NCBI GenBank assembly: GCA_947652605.1
Contig: OX393577.1
Coordinates: forward strand, 34,103,466-34,167,465
Direction: 5' to 3'
Source: Elmis aenea
Lineage: Eukaryota; Arthropoda; Insecta; Coleoptera; Elmidae
Length of the DNA stretch: 64,000 bases
The translations under genes and the position numbers were made by a program. The notes below the pieces were generated by a model. The model ran no database searches. It saw only the letters and a program-made list of their open reading frames with translations, and was not told the DNA's origin. Shown in pieces: positions 42,777-53,507 of the stretch. How positions within the stretch are numbered: position 1 is the stretch's first letter; each line of letters begins with the position of its first letter.

Positions 42777-44282
42777 TATACAGGGTGTCCCAGATTACAT
42801 TTCCAGCATGGGGATCTCGCTTATTATAATAGATACAGGTTTGTTTAAATTACATGAGTTATTCCTTAGTATGAGAGAAGCCACAATCAATTTTTAAAAG
42901 TACAAAATTCCTCGTGCTTCAGATGTTATAGCAAAAAATATGAAAATGTCGAATTTCTTTTTTCTCTCATAACTTTTTTGTCTTAATTGTTATACCAATT
43001 TTATTTGTACTTTCTAAGGGCACTTTTTAATGGAGAATGTAACTGTTATTTTAGATTATTTTTAACACCTACCATTTTCGAGATATTACCCCTAACTTCA
43101 TTTTTTCTTATGGGGCGCAAAGTTGGCTATGGAATAGTTGAATGTGCTTTTTTTTTCTCTTTAAAATGAGACATTACTTGCTACATTTATTTTTATAAAC
43201 AAGTCACAAAATCAAGAAAAATCGTATTTTACCCATCACTTATCAAGCTATTTATGAAAATAAAAACAAAAAACAACTAATTAAATGTCAAATGACAGTT
43301 ACCATTTGTCTGCGGTATCATTTATTAGAATTTCACATTATTGTTGTGTAATTTGATGGCTTTTGTAGTAATTGTTATAATGATGGATAAATTTAAAAAT
43401 AGCGAAAAATTTGACATGTTGAGATGCTACATTCTTTGTAGATGCTGAGCGAATATACTTAGAGCTATATCCCGAGAAAAGGCAACGAAGGATGCGTAAT
43501 TACAAAAACTTGGAAATAATTTTAAAAGAATATGGTTTTTTTCGACAAACCAAGCAAAAATCCAAAACAAATTAAAAATTAATTAGAATTATTTATTTTA
43601 CACAGTTTCAATTGCAAATAATGTAGAATTTCAACATTTAAATTTTGTAATTAGTTGTAAATGTGCCCATAATTATATCATAACAAATTTGCTACAAAGA
43701 CTATCGAATTACACAACAATACTAAACAATTTTAATAAATGAAACCGCAGACAAATGGTAACTGTCATTTGACATTTAATTAGTTGTTTTTTGTTTTTAT
43801 TTTCGTAGATAGCTTGATAAGTGATGGGTAAAACACAATTTTTCTTGATTTTGTGACTTGTTTATAAAAATAAATGTAGCAAGTAATGTCTCATTTTAAA
43901 GAGAAGAAAAAGCACATTCAACTATTCCATAGCCAACTTCGCGGCTCATAAGAAAAAATGAAATTAGGGGTAATATCTCGAAAATGGTAGGTGTTAAAAA
44001 TAATCTAAAATAACAGTTACATTCTCCATTAAAAAGTACCTTAAGAAAGTACAAATAAAATTGCTCTAATGATAAAGACAAAAAAGTTATGAAAGAAAAA
44101 AGAAATTCGACATTTTCATATTTTTTGCTATAACATCTGAAGGACGAGGAATGTTGTACTTTTAAAAATTGATTGTGGCTCCTCTCATACCAAGGAATAA
44201 TTCATCTAATTTAAACAAACCTGTATCTATTATAATAAGCGAGATCCCCATGCTGGAAATGTAATCTGAGACACCCTGTATA
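42777..44282. repeat. Foldback element, 1506 bp, with DUF4817-like ORF, copy 2 (best preserved)
   Basis: The ends are TATACAGGGTGTCCCAGATT and the inverted AATCTGAGACACCCTGTATA. The arms, about 580 bp, are nearly perfect inverse copies, with the block GGGGATCTCGCTTATTATAA and the box AGTTGGCTATG at 43121 (342 bp from TACAGGG). The loop (about 43340-43700) carries the HTH frame on the plus strand, opposite to its orientation in copy 1. Confidence 0.9.
43383..43575 (+). pseudogene. DUF4817-like helix-turn-helix peptide
   Basis: From the ATG at 43383: MDKFKNSEKFDMLRCYILC. One frame change follows, then DAERIYLELYPEKRQRRMRN, YKNLEIILKEYGFFRQTKQK and SKTN before the stop at 43573-43575. Residues aligned with the copy at 37201-37421 are mostly identical (AERI.LELYPEKRQRRMR.YKNLEI.LK..GFF). 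This is the clearest DUF4817-type sequence in the window. It is short (about 65-70 residues) with no catalytic part. One frameshift makes it a pseudogene. Confidence 0.7.
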
Positions 44283-46020
44283 GAAATTTAAATATTTAGT
44301 ATAAATGAGGTTTGACTATCAGTCATTTTTAAAATTGGGATCAAGATACACAAATAAAAGTATATTAACTGGGCTAACTAACTTCAAGCAATGCAATACT
44401 TTAAACCTGTAAATAGAATTACTTACGATTTTCCTTGTCAATAAGCCACTTCGAAAGAGTACTACTTTAGATTTTATACAATAGCATCATTTGCCGAGTA
44501 CGTATGACGTATGTGTTTTCCTTATGAATGAAGTGATTGAAATTCAGGGGCATAACATATTTGTAAAAAGTGTAAGATCAACTAGCTTGAAGGGGTTCAT
44601 GACCATGGGTTATTTGAGACTCAAACAAAATTAGTCCACCATCAATTTGCAACAATAAAAAGGAAAACTTATTTTATGTAACCGAAATAACTCTTATTTC
44701 GCAACAAACGTAAATAGTAAATTTAAAAAGAAAACCGTATTTTTGTTTATACATAATAACGCTTTTCTTACTTTGTAGTAGGTACTAAAATATGTATAAA
44801 TATGTCTTACCTAATAAGATTTACTTGAAGAAGCTACGAGTAACCGAATTTGGGACCCCAGTTCAAGAAAGACTTTGACTAGGGACTCGCACTATCATAC
44901 ATTATTTAGATATCTTGCGCATTTTAAAATATTTGTTTGTTACCAATTTAATACAAGAATAGCGTGTTGAATTGTTTTGTTTAATATACATAATTTTAAC
45001 ACAAATATATCTGAACGGTATCGGAAACGTAATACATACTTAAATACATTATTTATTGACATCTTGAATGTTGGAGTAAGTGCTGCAGGTTTATAGTTCT
45101 CGTAGTAAATAAGCTTTTACAGAGGGAAAGAAATTTACGCATCCCAAATTTACATAATTTCTCTTTCAGGGACTTTACTACGTAAACAAGTGGGAACTTC
45201 GCGCCCTTAAAAGTGGTGTAGATCTATATTCAGAATTGCAAAATTGTAGTAAACATCAAAATTTAATATCTATAACGTATAAAATATCAAGTTTAAAACC
45301 AGTAAGTTGTTATATACTTTTTTTTATCGCTAAACCGATACTTTGCTTTTATTACCGTTGTTGTTGCAAGAGTAATAAAAATACAAAATGGCTGGTTAAG
45401 TTGATTTTATATTTTTGGGGGAAGAAATGATTTGCAAAACATCCCGAAAAATTATTTTAAGCAGTCACAGTTTTATTATTCTGTCGCTGTTTTTTAAAAC
45501 TTTTATTAATCAGTTTATGTCTGCATTTTCTATTACCTTTATTTATCTCTGTGTCTATTTAAAATTATTTACGCTAAAATTTTAATGTACGGTAAAATTT
45601 TGATAAAAAGAGATTCGGAAAAAAGTTAAACCTAACTTTCATAAATGCAGGACAAATACATTTCTACAGCAATATTTAAAATTACGTGTTTTTATTTAAT
45701 TTTATAAACTAAATTGTGACGAATTGTCCTTGAAAACGATTTATGAAATTAGGTCCAGAGTTTATCATTTATATACACAGCTCGTGATCACCTTTATATG
45801 TTGGTTCAACAATCGCACGATGTTTCCATAGTACATAGTTTTAGAAAAAAAAAATCACACTGAAATAAATTTTAAAAAACCAAACAATTGCTATAGGATT
45901 ATATATACACTTTCATTTCTTTGCAACAAGTTTTTAACTACTCTCCATCTCCAAAATACTTTTTCGTATCCATGTAACTTGTACTCTCCGTCTTTTTTTA
46001 TTTCCTATAAGTATTTACGC
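44283..46020. other. Unassigned AT-rich DNA
   Basis: No gene or repeat was recognised. Short open frames here have no resemblance I know. Confidence 0.4.
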
Positions 46021-46177
46021 TAAGCGCACACTACTGCCGGAGCGGGTCGCATCGCATCGCATTTTAAAAAATGCGGCAGCGCACACTAGAAGCGTGTCGG
46101 GCCGGAGCGCATCGCATTAAAATGTGGAGTAATGTTTTCCTTGCATTTTTTGATCGACATTGCTTGTGACTGCACGT

Positions 46178-46291
46178 TTGGATAGTTCCGATAGTTCTGA
46201 TGAAGATTTTTATTTATTTCAACTGCTCTTCGATGGAGAGATAAAACATAATTTACATAATTTTTTGACTAATGACGCCACTGGAGTATAG
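46178..46291 (+). pseudogene. Possible Harbinger transposase N-terminal scrap
   Basis: A short open frame, LDSSDSSDEDFYLFQLLFDG then EIKHNLHNFL, to a stop at 46289-46291. An acidic Ser/Asp/Glu start followed by a hydrophobic helix is usual for PIF/Harbinger transposases. It is too short for certainty. Confidence 0.3.
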
Positions 46292-46329
46292 TAGACAAAG
46301 AAGGAAGTACGACAACAGAAACATTCCAA

Positions 46330-46790
46330 GATTTACCCAATTGCCGGTTATCATGCTGCACAAGAAGCTATGTACATTCGTGACAAAGAGTTTTTTCATC
46401 CCAAACTGAAGTCAAACGCTGTACCATCTGGGCTACGACCAGTTGGTGATGGGTTCACTGTGCAATAGGATAACGACTTTAAACACAAATCAAGATTGCG
46501 CAGAGGCTATTTAAAAGAAAAAGAGGCAGAAGGTCTCTTGAATAACATGATTCGGACACCACAATGTCCGGATCTGAATCCTAGAGTTTGTGTGAGAAGA
46601 ACTCGATGGAAAAGTCCGCGAAAAACGTTCTTCGTCAAAACATTTGCTTTGGATCACGTTTTTAGAAAAAAATGTAGGAGAGTTTTACTAGTCACAATAA
46701 AAAAATTAGTTGCTCGCATGCCAAGATTGCTAAGAAATATCATTAGATAAATGTAAACACGGTTTTTTGACGAATATTCAGTAACACAAC
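46330..46790 (+). pseudogene. Tc1-like transposase, C-terminal part (relic)
   Basis: The sequence reads AVPSGLRPVGDGFTVQ, a stop, DNDFKHKSRLRRGYLKEKEA, EGLLNNMI, QCPDLNP, then in another frame WEELDGKVREK, and finally LVARMPRLLRNIIR and GFFDEYS. This follows Tc1-type transposases (G.GF..QQDND.KHTS....YL..KEAEG....M.WP.QSPDLNPIE..W.ELDRKVR ... LV.RMPR...AVI...GGYFDE). The second catalytic Asp (QDND) remains next to a stop. The Glu of NPIE is lost at a frame shift. It has no N-terminal part or terminal repeats that I can find. The inner transposon is inserted just 3' of it. Confidence 0.8.
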
Positions 46791-46849
46791 TAGTTTTTGT
46801 ATTCTTGCTTAATTTTATGAAATTCCAATTTAAATGTGATAAATTATTA

Positions 46850-49588
46850 AGCCGGTGTCCCACGGCCTGTGACTCGGCGAGCCTGACGCGAAGTTTGTCA
46901 TACCTCGCGTCGTGGGACAGCACAGGCTCGGCATGGCTCGTGGTGGCTTGTGGTGGCTCGCCCTTTCAACGGGTGTCCCACGGCCTGTGACTCGGCGAGC
47001 CTGACTCGGTTTGTCATACCTCGAGTCGTGGGAACGCACAGGCTCGTGGTGGCTTGTGGTGGCTCGCCCTTTCCCGTGAAATGGCGGTAAATCGACAGAC
47101 ATCAAAGGCTTGTGGCTCGACGGATGACGATCTTCAGCACGCTCGTGCACCTGTTCTCACGGCTGTCTAGGTTTTATAGGGAGATTAGCCGCCTTTACAC
47201 TCAGACGCTTTACTGCGCGATTAAAGGACGTGTATGCTTTCGCGCGCGAAAGATTGCGTGTGTATAGTTCATTTCAAGATATTTTAACCTGACTTACTGG
47301 ATTTAGCAATGATTATTATTAGGCACCCGTGGAGAGATAAGATAATCCCTTGAAAATCTGTTAAGTGTTAGAGGCGTATTAAATAATAACAGTTTTGTGT
47401 GTAGATACACACCAGCCTTAAAACTAACATTTTTATCAGATTTAAAATCATTGTCATAAAATAACACACCTACCTGACATAATTAATTTTCAGAATCACT
47501 TTCGTTATTACCATCTAATGATATAATGCAAGTTTGGTTTACATCTGCATATTGTAAATACTCATTCTCAATTTTAATGACGTGTTCAATCGAATTTTTC
47601 CAACTTTGGGGCGTTGCATTCAAAATTGCATCTTTAGTTTTTGCAATAATTGTGGCTTCACTAAATTTTGGGTTATTATTCGTGCGACGAATGTGTTGTT
47701 TCAGTTGCCCACAAATTAATTTTATTGTATGCAATGATAACGAGGTAATTTCAAAACAGAATGTCCATGTACTATCGCAATATTGTCAACATAATATTGT
47801 TTTTCAATTTTTTTTGTTTTAAGTACCTCCAACAATTTATGCTTTGAATATGTGTCTTCGTAGAAGAGATTATTTTGCTCCAAAAATAGTTTTATTTCAT
47901 CTTTACTGCTATTTGAAGCGGGAACCTTTATTATTTGTCTACTATGATATGATGCAATATGCATCACTATCACGCTTTTTTTTTGGCAACACCGGTAACA
48001 ATTTATTTTTAAACCATTCTTCGATTAACTTTGATGACATGTCTTCGTGATAATCAAGACGGCTTTTTTGAATATTTTTTGCAAAAAGCAAAACTTCTTC
48101 AATCCAACCATTTTCTGAGCCCGCGTGTAAAATGATTATTCTTTTTGCTCGATTATGAGGCACGTTTAGCTGGCATTCGTTTTTGTCGTCGATCCATCCT
48201 TTCTTTATCGTATCATTTGTGTCGTACCACGTTTCATCTAAATAACAAATAAATCGACCTTCGTCTCGATTTTTTTAAACTGTTGCTAAATATTGGTATC
48301 GCAACTTTCTTATTCTATCACATTCCATAATATTGAGACGTTTATTAATTGTCTGATATTTGAAACCGTTTTCAATTAAAGTACGCCATAATGTTGATCT
48401 GCTGCACGTTACATCTGTATATTCTATAAGTTTATTATGTAGACTGTCTACAGTTGCTACGATATTTTGTTTATAAAGATTATAAAGCGTTCTTCGAATT
48501 ATATCTATATTCCAGCTTTTACTTTTTCTGTCACCATTATCATTTCTTGTTTTTCGTTCTTGAACATCATGTTTCACTATGTTATAAACACTACAGTAAT
48601 TAAGTTCTGCTAACTGTGACGTTCTTTTAATTATTTCTTTATAACACATCTCTTTATTTTCATTTTTTAAGTTTTTATAGACATTTAGTACTATATTTTT
48701 GGCTTGGATACCAAGATGAGATTTAATTTTTAAACAAGTTTTTTCTGATACGACTTCTTCGTTCGTTTGAGATTCCTCACACCAAGGTCTCCACATGTTT
48801 TATTTTGTGAATATAACAATAATGAAGTTAACACTTTGAGAATAACTTTGTCACTAAATATACAAATGTTTACTTTAACAAAATCTTAACCCTTGTTTAA
48901 ACCTGTTTACCACACGCTAGTCGTTCAAAACATATGTAGTTGTCTAAAGATGAATATCCGCCTGTAGACGAAAGAATTAATAACGGATTCTATTAATTTA
49001 TATATGAAAAGTAAAGAATACAAAATTAGAAATTTGCGTGTTAAGGCATACAGAAAAATAATAGACTTTTGAAAAGAACGAGGATTTCCGAAAGCCAATT
49101 GAGATTTAGTTGAAAAATAAATCAAAGTTTGAGGAGATCCTTTAGGAAGGAATTAAAAAATACCGTGAAAGCCAGCGAAGCGGATGTGGTACTAATAAAG
49201 TATATCATTCGTCGCTGTGGTATTACAACTTGCTACTATAGTCTTTCACCCAAAACCTCCGTTTTTGTCTTCAACTTTTTAAGACTTCACTTACACCAGC
49301 AAAAGCCGCAGCCAGTGCGATATTTTTTATTTTAAATTCAATTTCTTACGCAAAGTAAAATTAACAAAACCTCGCACTCCAGCTAAAAGTGTGCAACTTA
49401 CAGGCGCTCCACGAGATTCACTGTCGCTAAGCAAAACGTGCGCGATTCAGTTTTAAGTTGGAGCTCGTCATGGCTCGCGACTTGCCAAGCCACGAGCCGT
49501 AGCTCGGAATTCGGCAGACCACGAGCCTACAAGCACGAGCCGCGAGCCGCGCGAGGCTCGCCGAGTCACAGGCCGTGGGACACCGGCT
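46850..49588 (-). mobile_element. Complete inner DNA transposon, 2.7 kb, TTA duplication
   Basis: The 35-bp perfect terminal repeats begin AGCCGGTGTCCCACGGCCTG and end CAGGCCGTGGGACACCGGCT. The flanks are TTA on both sides (46847-46849, 49589-49591), a 3-bp duplication. GC-rich subterminal regions rich in GGCTCG/CGAGCC are present on both sides. On the left, a unit of about 125 bp is duplicated in tandem. The minus strand carries a single transposase gene (47483-48796), now broken. Length and one-gene layout fit an autonomous ancestor. Confidence 0.85.
47483..48796 (-). pseudogene. DDE transposase (IS630/Tc1-mariner-like, DDE_3 type), decayed
   Basis: It starts MWRPWCEESQTNEEVVSEKT (48796) and has helix-turn-helix regions (TSQLAELNYCSVYNIV; SLHNKLIEYTDVTCSRSTLW). 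The catalytic core begins GRFICYLDETWYDTNDT, which keeps the first Asp. RIIILHAGSENGWI and LDYHEDMSSKLIEEWF follow. The second catalytic block reads VIVMHIASYHSRQ where VIVMDNASYHSR is expected, so Asp is His. The third block reads like YN.I-LICGQLKQHIRR with the Glu codon damaged by a 1-bp deletion. About 81-82 residues separate the last two catalytic positions, much more than the 34-41 of ordinary Tc1/mariner. One in-frame stop (after YLATV) and two or three frameshifts complete the loss. It acts, in living relatives, by cutting at the terminal repeats. Confidence 0.8.
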
Positions 49589-49996
49589 TTATAATTTTAA
49601 TTACATATTATGTATTTATGTTATTCAGGAAAAATTTCTTTTATATTTAAAGAACATTTTTTGTTTTTAACTTTACTGTTCTCAAACTTTTGATCGTAAG
49701 TGTAAGTAGTTCTTTATTCTTTTCAGAAAAAAGTATGTTACCTATAATATGTATACATAAATAATGTACAATTCCAATGTGTTGCCGACAATAAACACGT
49801 GCCTGTAATCCCCGAGGTATCGCACACTTGGACGGATCGCAACGCATCGCAGCGGGTCGCATCGCATCGCGAGCAAAAATCCGCCTGCCAGGCGATGCGA
49901 TGCGATGCGATAGATCATATAAAATGCATGAAAACGATCCATGAGGATTTTTGCGATGCGATCCGGCCCGCTGCGACCCGTCCTAATGTGCGCTTA

Positions 49997-50637
49997 CCTT
50001 GATCTTCTGAGTAGTTTGTGCAGTCATTATGTCAAGGCCTACTAAACCAATCGCTTTTAATCTACAAATCCATGCTGACGTTCTACTCTCCCAGTGATGA
50101 GTAATACATTTTATAAAAATCATCAGTCGGATTTTTAAAAGCCATAAAAATTTCTTATTGGTCACTAAAATAGTAAAATATATATAAGTGTACAATCATA
50201 TTATCCGATGAAAAATGAAACTACCTAAAATTTAATCATAAGTAATGATTTAATGTTAAGTGTCACAATATTTTAATAAAAATTTCAACATACCCTTAAG
50301 ACAACACAAGACACTTTATATATATTATATGCCCCTATTTTAATTATTTTTGAGACCGGTAGTTGTCCATGGTCCATAAAATGATTGAAATGCAGCGCAC
50401 CTTGTAACCGTGTATGATACATGCGGGTGAGTTTAACATTTGATAAGTTGTGCAGAGAGAATTCCTTTGCATGTTTAATTACCACATCTGAGAGAACCAC
50501 TCGAAACGTTTAAATTCCTAACCTGAGGTACTGTTATATATGCACTGGAAACCATTCTAGAGTGCTGCAAAATGACGAGTTGGCGTAATTTCAGTCTATA
50601 TTCAATTAAAACTGGTCACTTTTAAAATCAAATCTTG
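49997..50637. other. Unassigned DNA; open frame reaching the nest border
   Basis: On the minus strand, just outside the outer terminal repeat, is an open stretch (HHWESRTSAWICRLKAIG, LVGLDIMTAQTTQKIK) followed at the border by AAGGTAAGC, a good splice-donor shape. There is no family match, and it may be chance. Confidence 0.3.
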
Positions 50638-51430
50638 ACAGAAGGCAACTAAGTGCGCATAATTACAGAAATTTGGAAATAGACTTAAAACAATATGGTT
50701 TCTTCTAGAAATCAACCAAAAACCTAAAACCAATCAATGAAGAATTAGAGTCATCTGTTTTTACACAGTTTCTATGGTAAAGAATGTAGCATCTCAAGAT
50801 GTCAAATTGTTCATTAGTTGAAATGTGCCCATAGTTATGATAACAAATTTGCTACAAAAACTATCGAATTACATAACAAAACTATTAAATTCTAATAAAT
50901 GATACGACAGACAAATGGTAACTGTAATGTGCAATTCAATTATTTGATTTTTGTATCTTTTTTCATAGATAGCTTGATTAAGTGATTGTTAAAATACGAT
51001 TTTTCTTGATTTTGTGACTTATCAAAATAGATATAGCAAGTAATATGTCACTAAAAAGAAAAAAAAGGCACATTTAAGTATTCCATAGCCAACTTCGGGG
51101 CCCATGATAAAAAATGAAGTTTGGGGTCATATATCAAAAATGGTAAGTGATAAAAATCTCTAAAATAATAGTTACATTCTACATCAAAAAGTACTTGAAA
51201 AAGTACTAATAAAATTGATCTAATGAATAAAAGAAAAAAGTTTTGAGAGAAAAAAGAAATTTAACATTTTTTGCTATAACATTTGAAGTTCGAGAAATTG
51301 TGTACTTTTAAAAATAGATTGTATTTCCTCTCATACTTGGGAATAATTCATCTGATATAAGAAAACCTGAATTTCTTATAAGTATAAGCGAAATCCCATA
51401 CTGGAAATGTTACCTGGGATACCATGTATA
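50638..51430. repeat. Right half of a DUF4817 foldback, copy 3
   Basis: It is homologous to the right half of 42777-44282 but more diverged. It has CATAGCCAACTTCGGGGCC (the box, 334 bp from the end), then AAGCGAAATCCCATACTGGA and the terminal CATGTATA. The left arm is missing; sequence begins in the middle of the loop ORF. Confidence 0.75.
50643..50780 (+). pseudogene. DUF4817-like peptide, C-terminal part
   Basis: The reading RQLSAHNYRNLEIDLKQYGFF, a stop, then KSTKNLKPINEELESS matches the end of the peptides at 37201-37421 and 43383-43575. After the shared end it stays open a little further, suggesting that the original protein may have been slightly longer than 70 residues. Confidence 0.5.
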
Positions 51431-53507
51431 GCTAGTGCAAAACACAAAATCATATCAGAAAAAATTTCCATCTTATTTTCTTATGTGACTTTTGTTTTTA
51501 TAATAATAAATGGTATATCGTACAAACTGTAACATAAAATTTGTTTTATCGAAATAAGCCTTAAGCGAACAGTTCTATTAAGTTATTATTAGTGTCCATG
51601 ACATCTCGAATAGAATTGCAGTGTTTATTAGTTGTAGTATCATCAATTGTGAAACTATTTTCACCGTAATCAGTCCGAAAAATAAAGCTACCATTCTGTT
51701 TTAAGCTGAAAAATAGGTACATCTATAAATAGGTGTGTTTACAATAACTATTGCTGGCTATGAAGTTTGTTAACATCCACATTTTACCCTAAATCGTTAA
51801 TCAGGTAGTAATATGTACATTTTAACTTTTCATGGCCCAAGGACCACCGAAAACATATTTGAACCCGATCATAAAAATTCAACTATTTGCGGCGCTGGAC
51901 CGACTGAACTCTGAGCAAAACATAGTGATAGCAATAGCAACACAGCAACCCTCTCTTCTGGATCGTCATCGTACCACCAGTAGTTTGAATCAAATTTCCC
52001 TGCCTCTTGCTAGCCCGGTATGGACACTACAATTATAAATACAACTTCAACTAAAAATTTGGGATCTATCTTGGTTCAAATATTCATGAAATCAGTTAAT
52101 ATTGTTTCTAAATGAATAATAGATATTTCATAGTTTTAATTAAATAACACAATTAAATTGTAAAATAGCTTAAAAACATATTTTTACAATATTTAAACTT
52201 CTTTTCTGAAGTAGTTCATTCATTGATTTATTTTTTTTAAATATTATTTCGACTGAAAATATTTAGTGTTACAGCATGCTTAGATTGTGCTACGGTAATA
52301 GAATACAATTCTAAAAACCCTTTTTTAAACGTAACTTTGAATTATATATTTTTTTTAATATCCAAAGACTATTGTTACGTGATCCCGATTCTGTTAAACT
52401 AAATATTTTGTGCTGTTCGTGTGATTTGCATATACGTATTCAGAATAGATCCCTTGCATATGGCAACTGAATTTGAACTGCATCGTAATCACAGTCTACC
52501 AATTTTCATTGTCTTACAAATGTGTCCCTTAGGTTAAGACCTCTTTTGAAACATTGATGACCTGCTTGCCTTTCCGGTCAATTGAGTCCGGACGCTCGTT
52601 ACCGAACTCCGGTGGGTCTACCTACAGCTTCTTTGTAAACCGTTCGGCGAGTAGTGCATTATAATTAAATTTCCAGTTTCCGCTCTACAAAACAGTAGTT
52701 GTCGAAACAGCTCCAGGTTAAAATCAAGTATCCAATACAGTCGAAGGCAGGTTTACAACAATATTTAATGAACAAGTTAAGGGTTAAAATAAACTATTAA
52801 ACACCTTCAGATGCTAACTTTGATGTATGTGGTCGTACGTTTACAAATCATCGTCACACCATGAATTATTAATTCCTCCCCAAATATTGTCCAGCTACGT
52901 AATAATTTAAAAACAAATTGTAAATTATTCATTAACTAAACCAATGTAAGCTTGTACCCTTAACTTTACATTCACGAAATGAGATGCGTGATTAAATCAA
53001 CGCAACACAATCAGCGTATTTAATATGTGTTTTCAATGATGCAAAATATGCCAGTATTTTTTAATCTGTATCCTTTCTTACTGTGATGACTCTCACAAAA
53101 TCTCTAAGATACCAAAACTTGATCACAAACATTTTCAAAGTTGTAAATGATCCATTTAAACTTAAACGATTTTTAAAGTATTATTAAATTAAAGATTCAT
53201 TATCTACACAAATGTTACCTACTGTTGTTTTTCTGATAACGATTTTATTCAAAAAACATAAAAAAATGTCTCATAATACAAACCTTTATATTGGTTTAAG
53301 TGTTTTTAATCTTAAGGTTTTGTTACGCTTTGATTTGACATTCCTACATTTAAAATATTTTTTTTTATAAAATATGGCAAACGTTTTTATAATTTATGAA
53401 TTTTAGATTTGTTATGTTTACTTGTTTTAGGAATCATTTTAAACAGCGATCTTAAAATATAGGTAGGTATCATATTAATATTTATAAGGTAACTATATAC
53501 CAGTAAC
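51431..53507. other. Unassigned DNA
   Basis: Apart from the candidate frame at 51832-52038, no gene or repeat was recognised. The stretch 52550-52760 is less AT-rich and unique. Confidence 0.4.
51832..52038 (+). CDS. Candidate small ORF, no known relative
   Basis: A 68-residue frame from an ATG, MAQGPPKTYLNPIIKIQLFA, with ALDRLNSEQNIVIAIATQQP and ending SPVWTLQL. Its base composition is distinctly less AT-rich than the surroundings, and residue use looks protein-like. I see no splice context, signal peptide or domain. It could be a short exon, a piece of an unknown element or chance. Given the absence of any other host gene nearby, I rate it low. Confidence 0.15.
   Translation: MAQGPPKTYLNPIIKIQLFAALDRLNSEQNIVIAIATQQPSLLDRHRTTSSLNQISLPLASPVWTLQL

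Larger units (their letters stand above)
46021..49996. mobile_element. Outer element of a nest, GC-rich TAAGCGCACA termini (PIF/Harbinger-like)
   Basis: The left end TAAGCGCACACT and right end AATGTGCGCTTA are inverted. Behind them are GC-rich arms full of GCATCGC/GCGATGC (46040-46120 and 49820-49980), including GCGGGTCGCATCGCATCGC in both. Next to the left arm a frame at 46178-46291 reads DSSDSSDEDFYLFQLL, like the acidic start of Harbinger transposases. The left flank is TAA and the right TTA, so a Harbinger-type TWA duplication is only suggestive. The element now contains a Tc1 relic (46330-46790) and a complete inner transposon (46850-49588). Confidence 0.6.

Noticed and set aside
42987..43169. 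60-residue plus-strand frame, with a near-copy at 43896-44081 on the minus strand
   Set aside because: Both are translations of the inverted arms of one foldback. The similarity is due to the inverted repeat, not to a protein family.
47526..47822. 98-residue plus-strand open frame
   Set aside because: Antisense shadow of the transposase gene on the minus strand.
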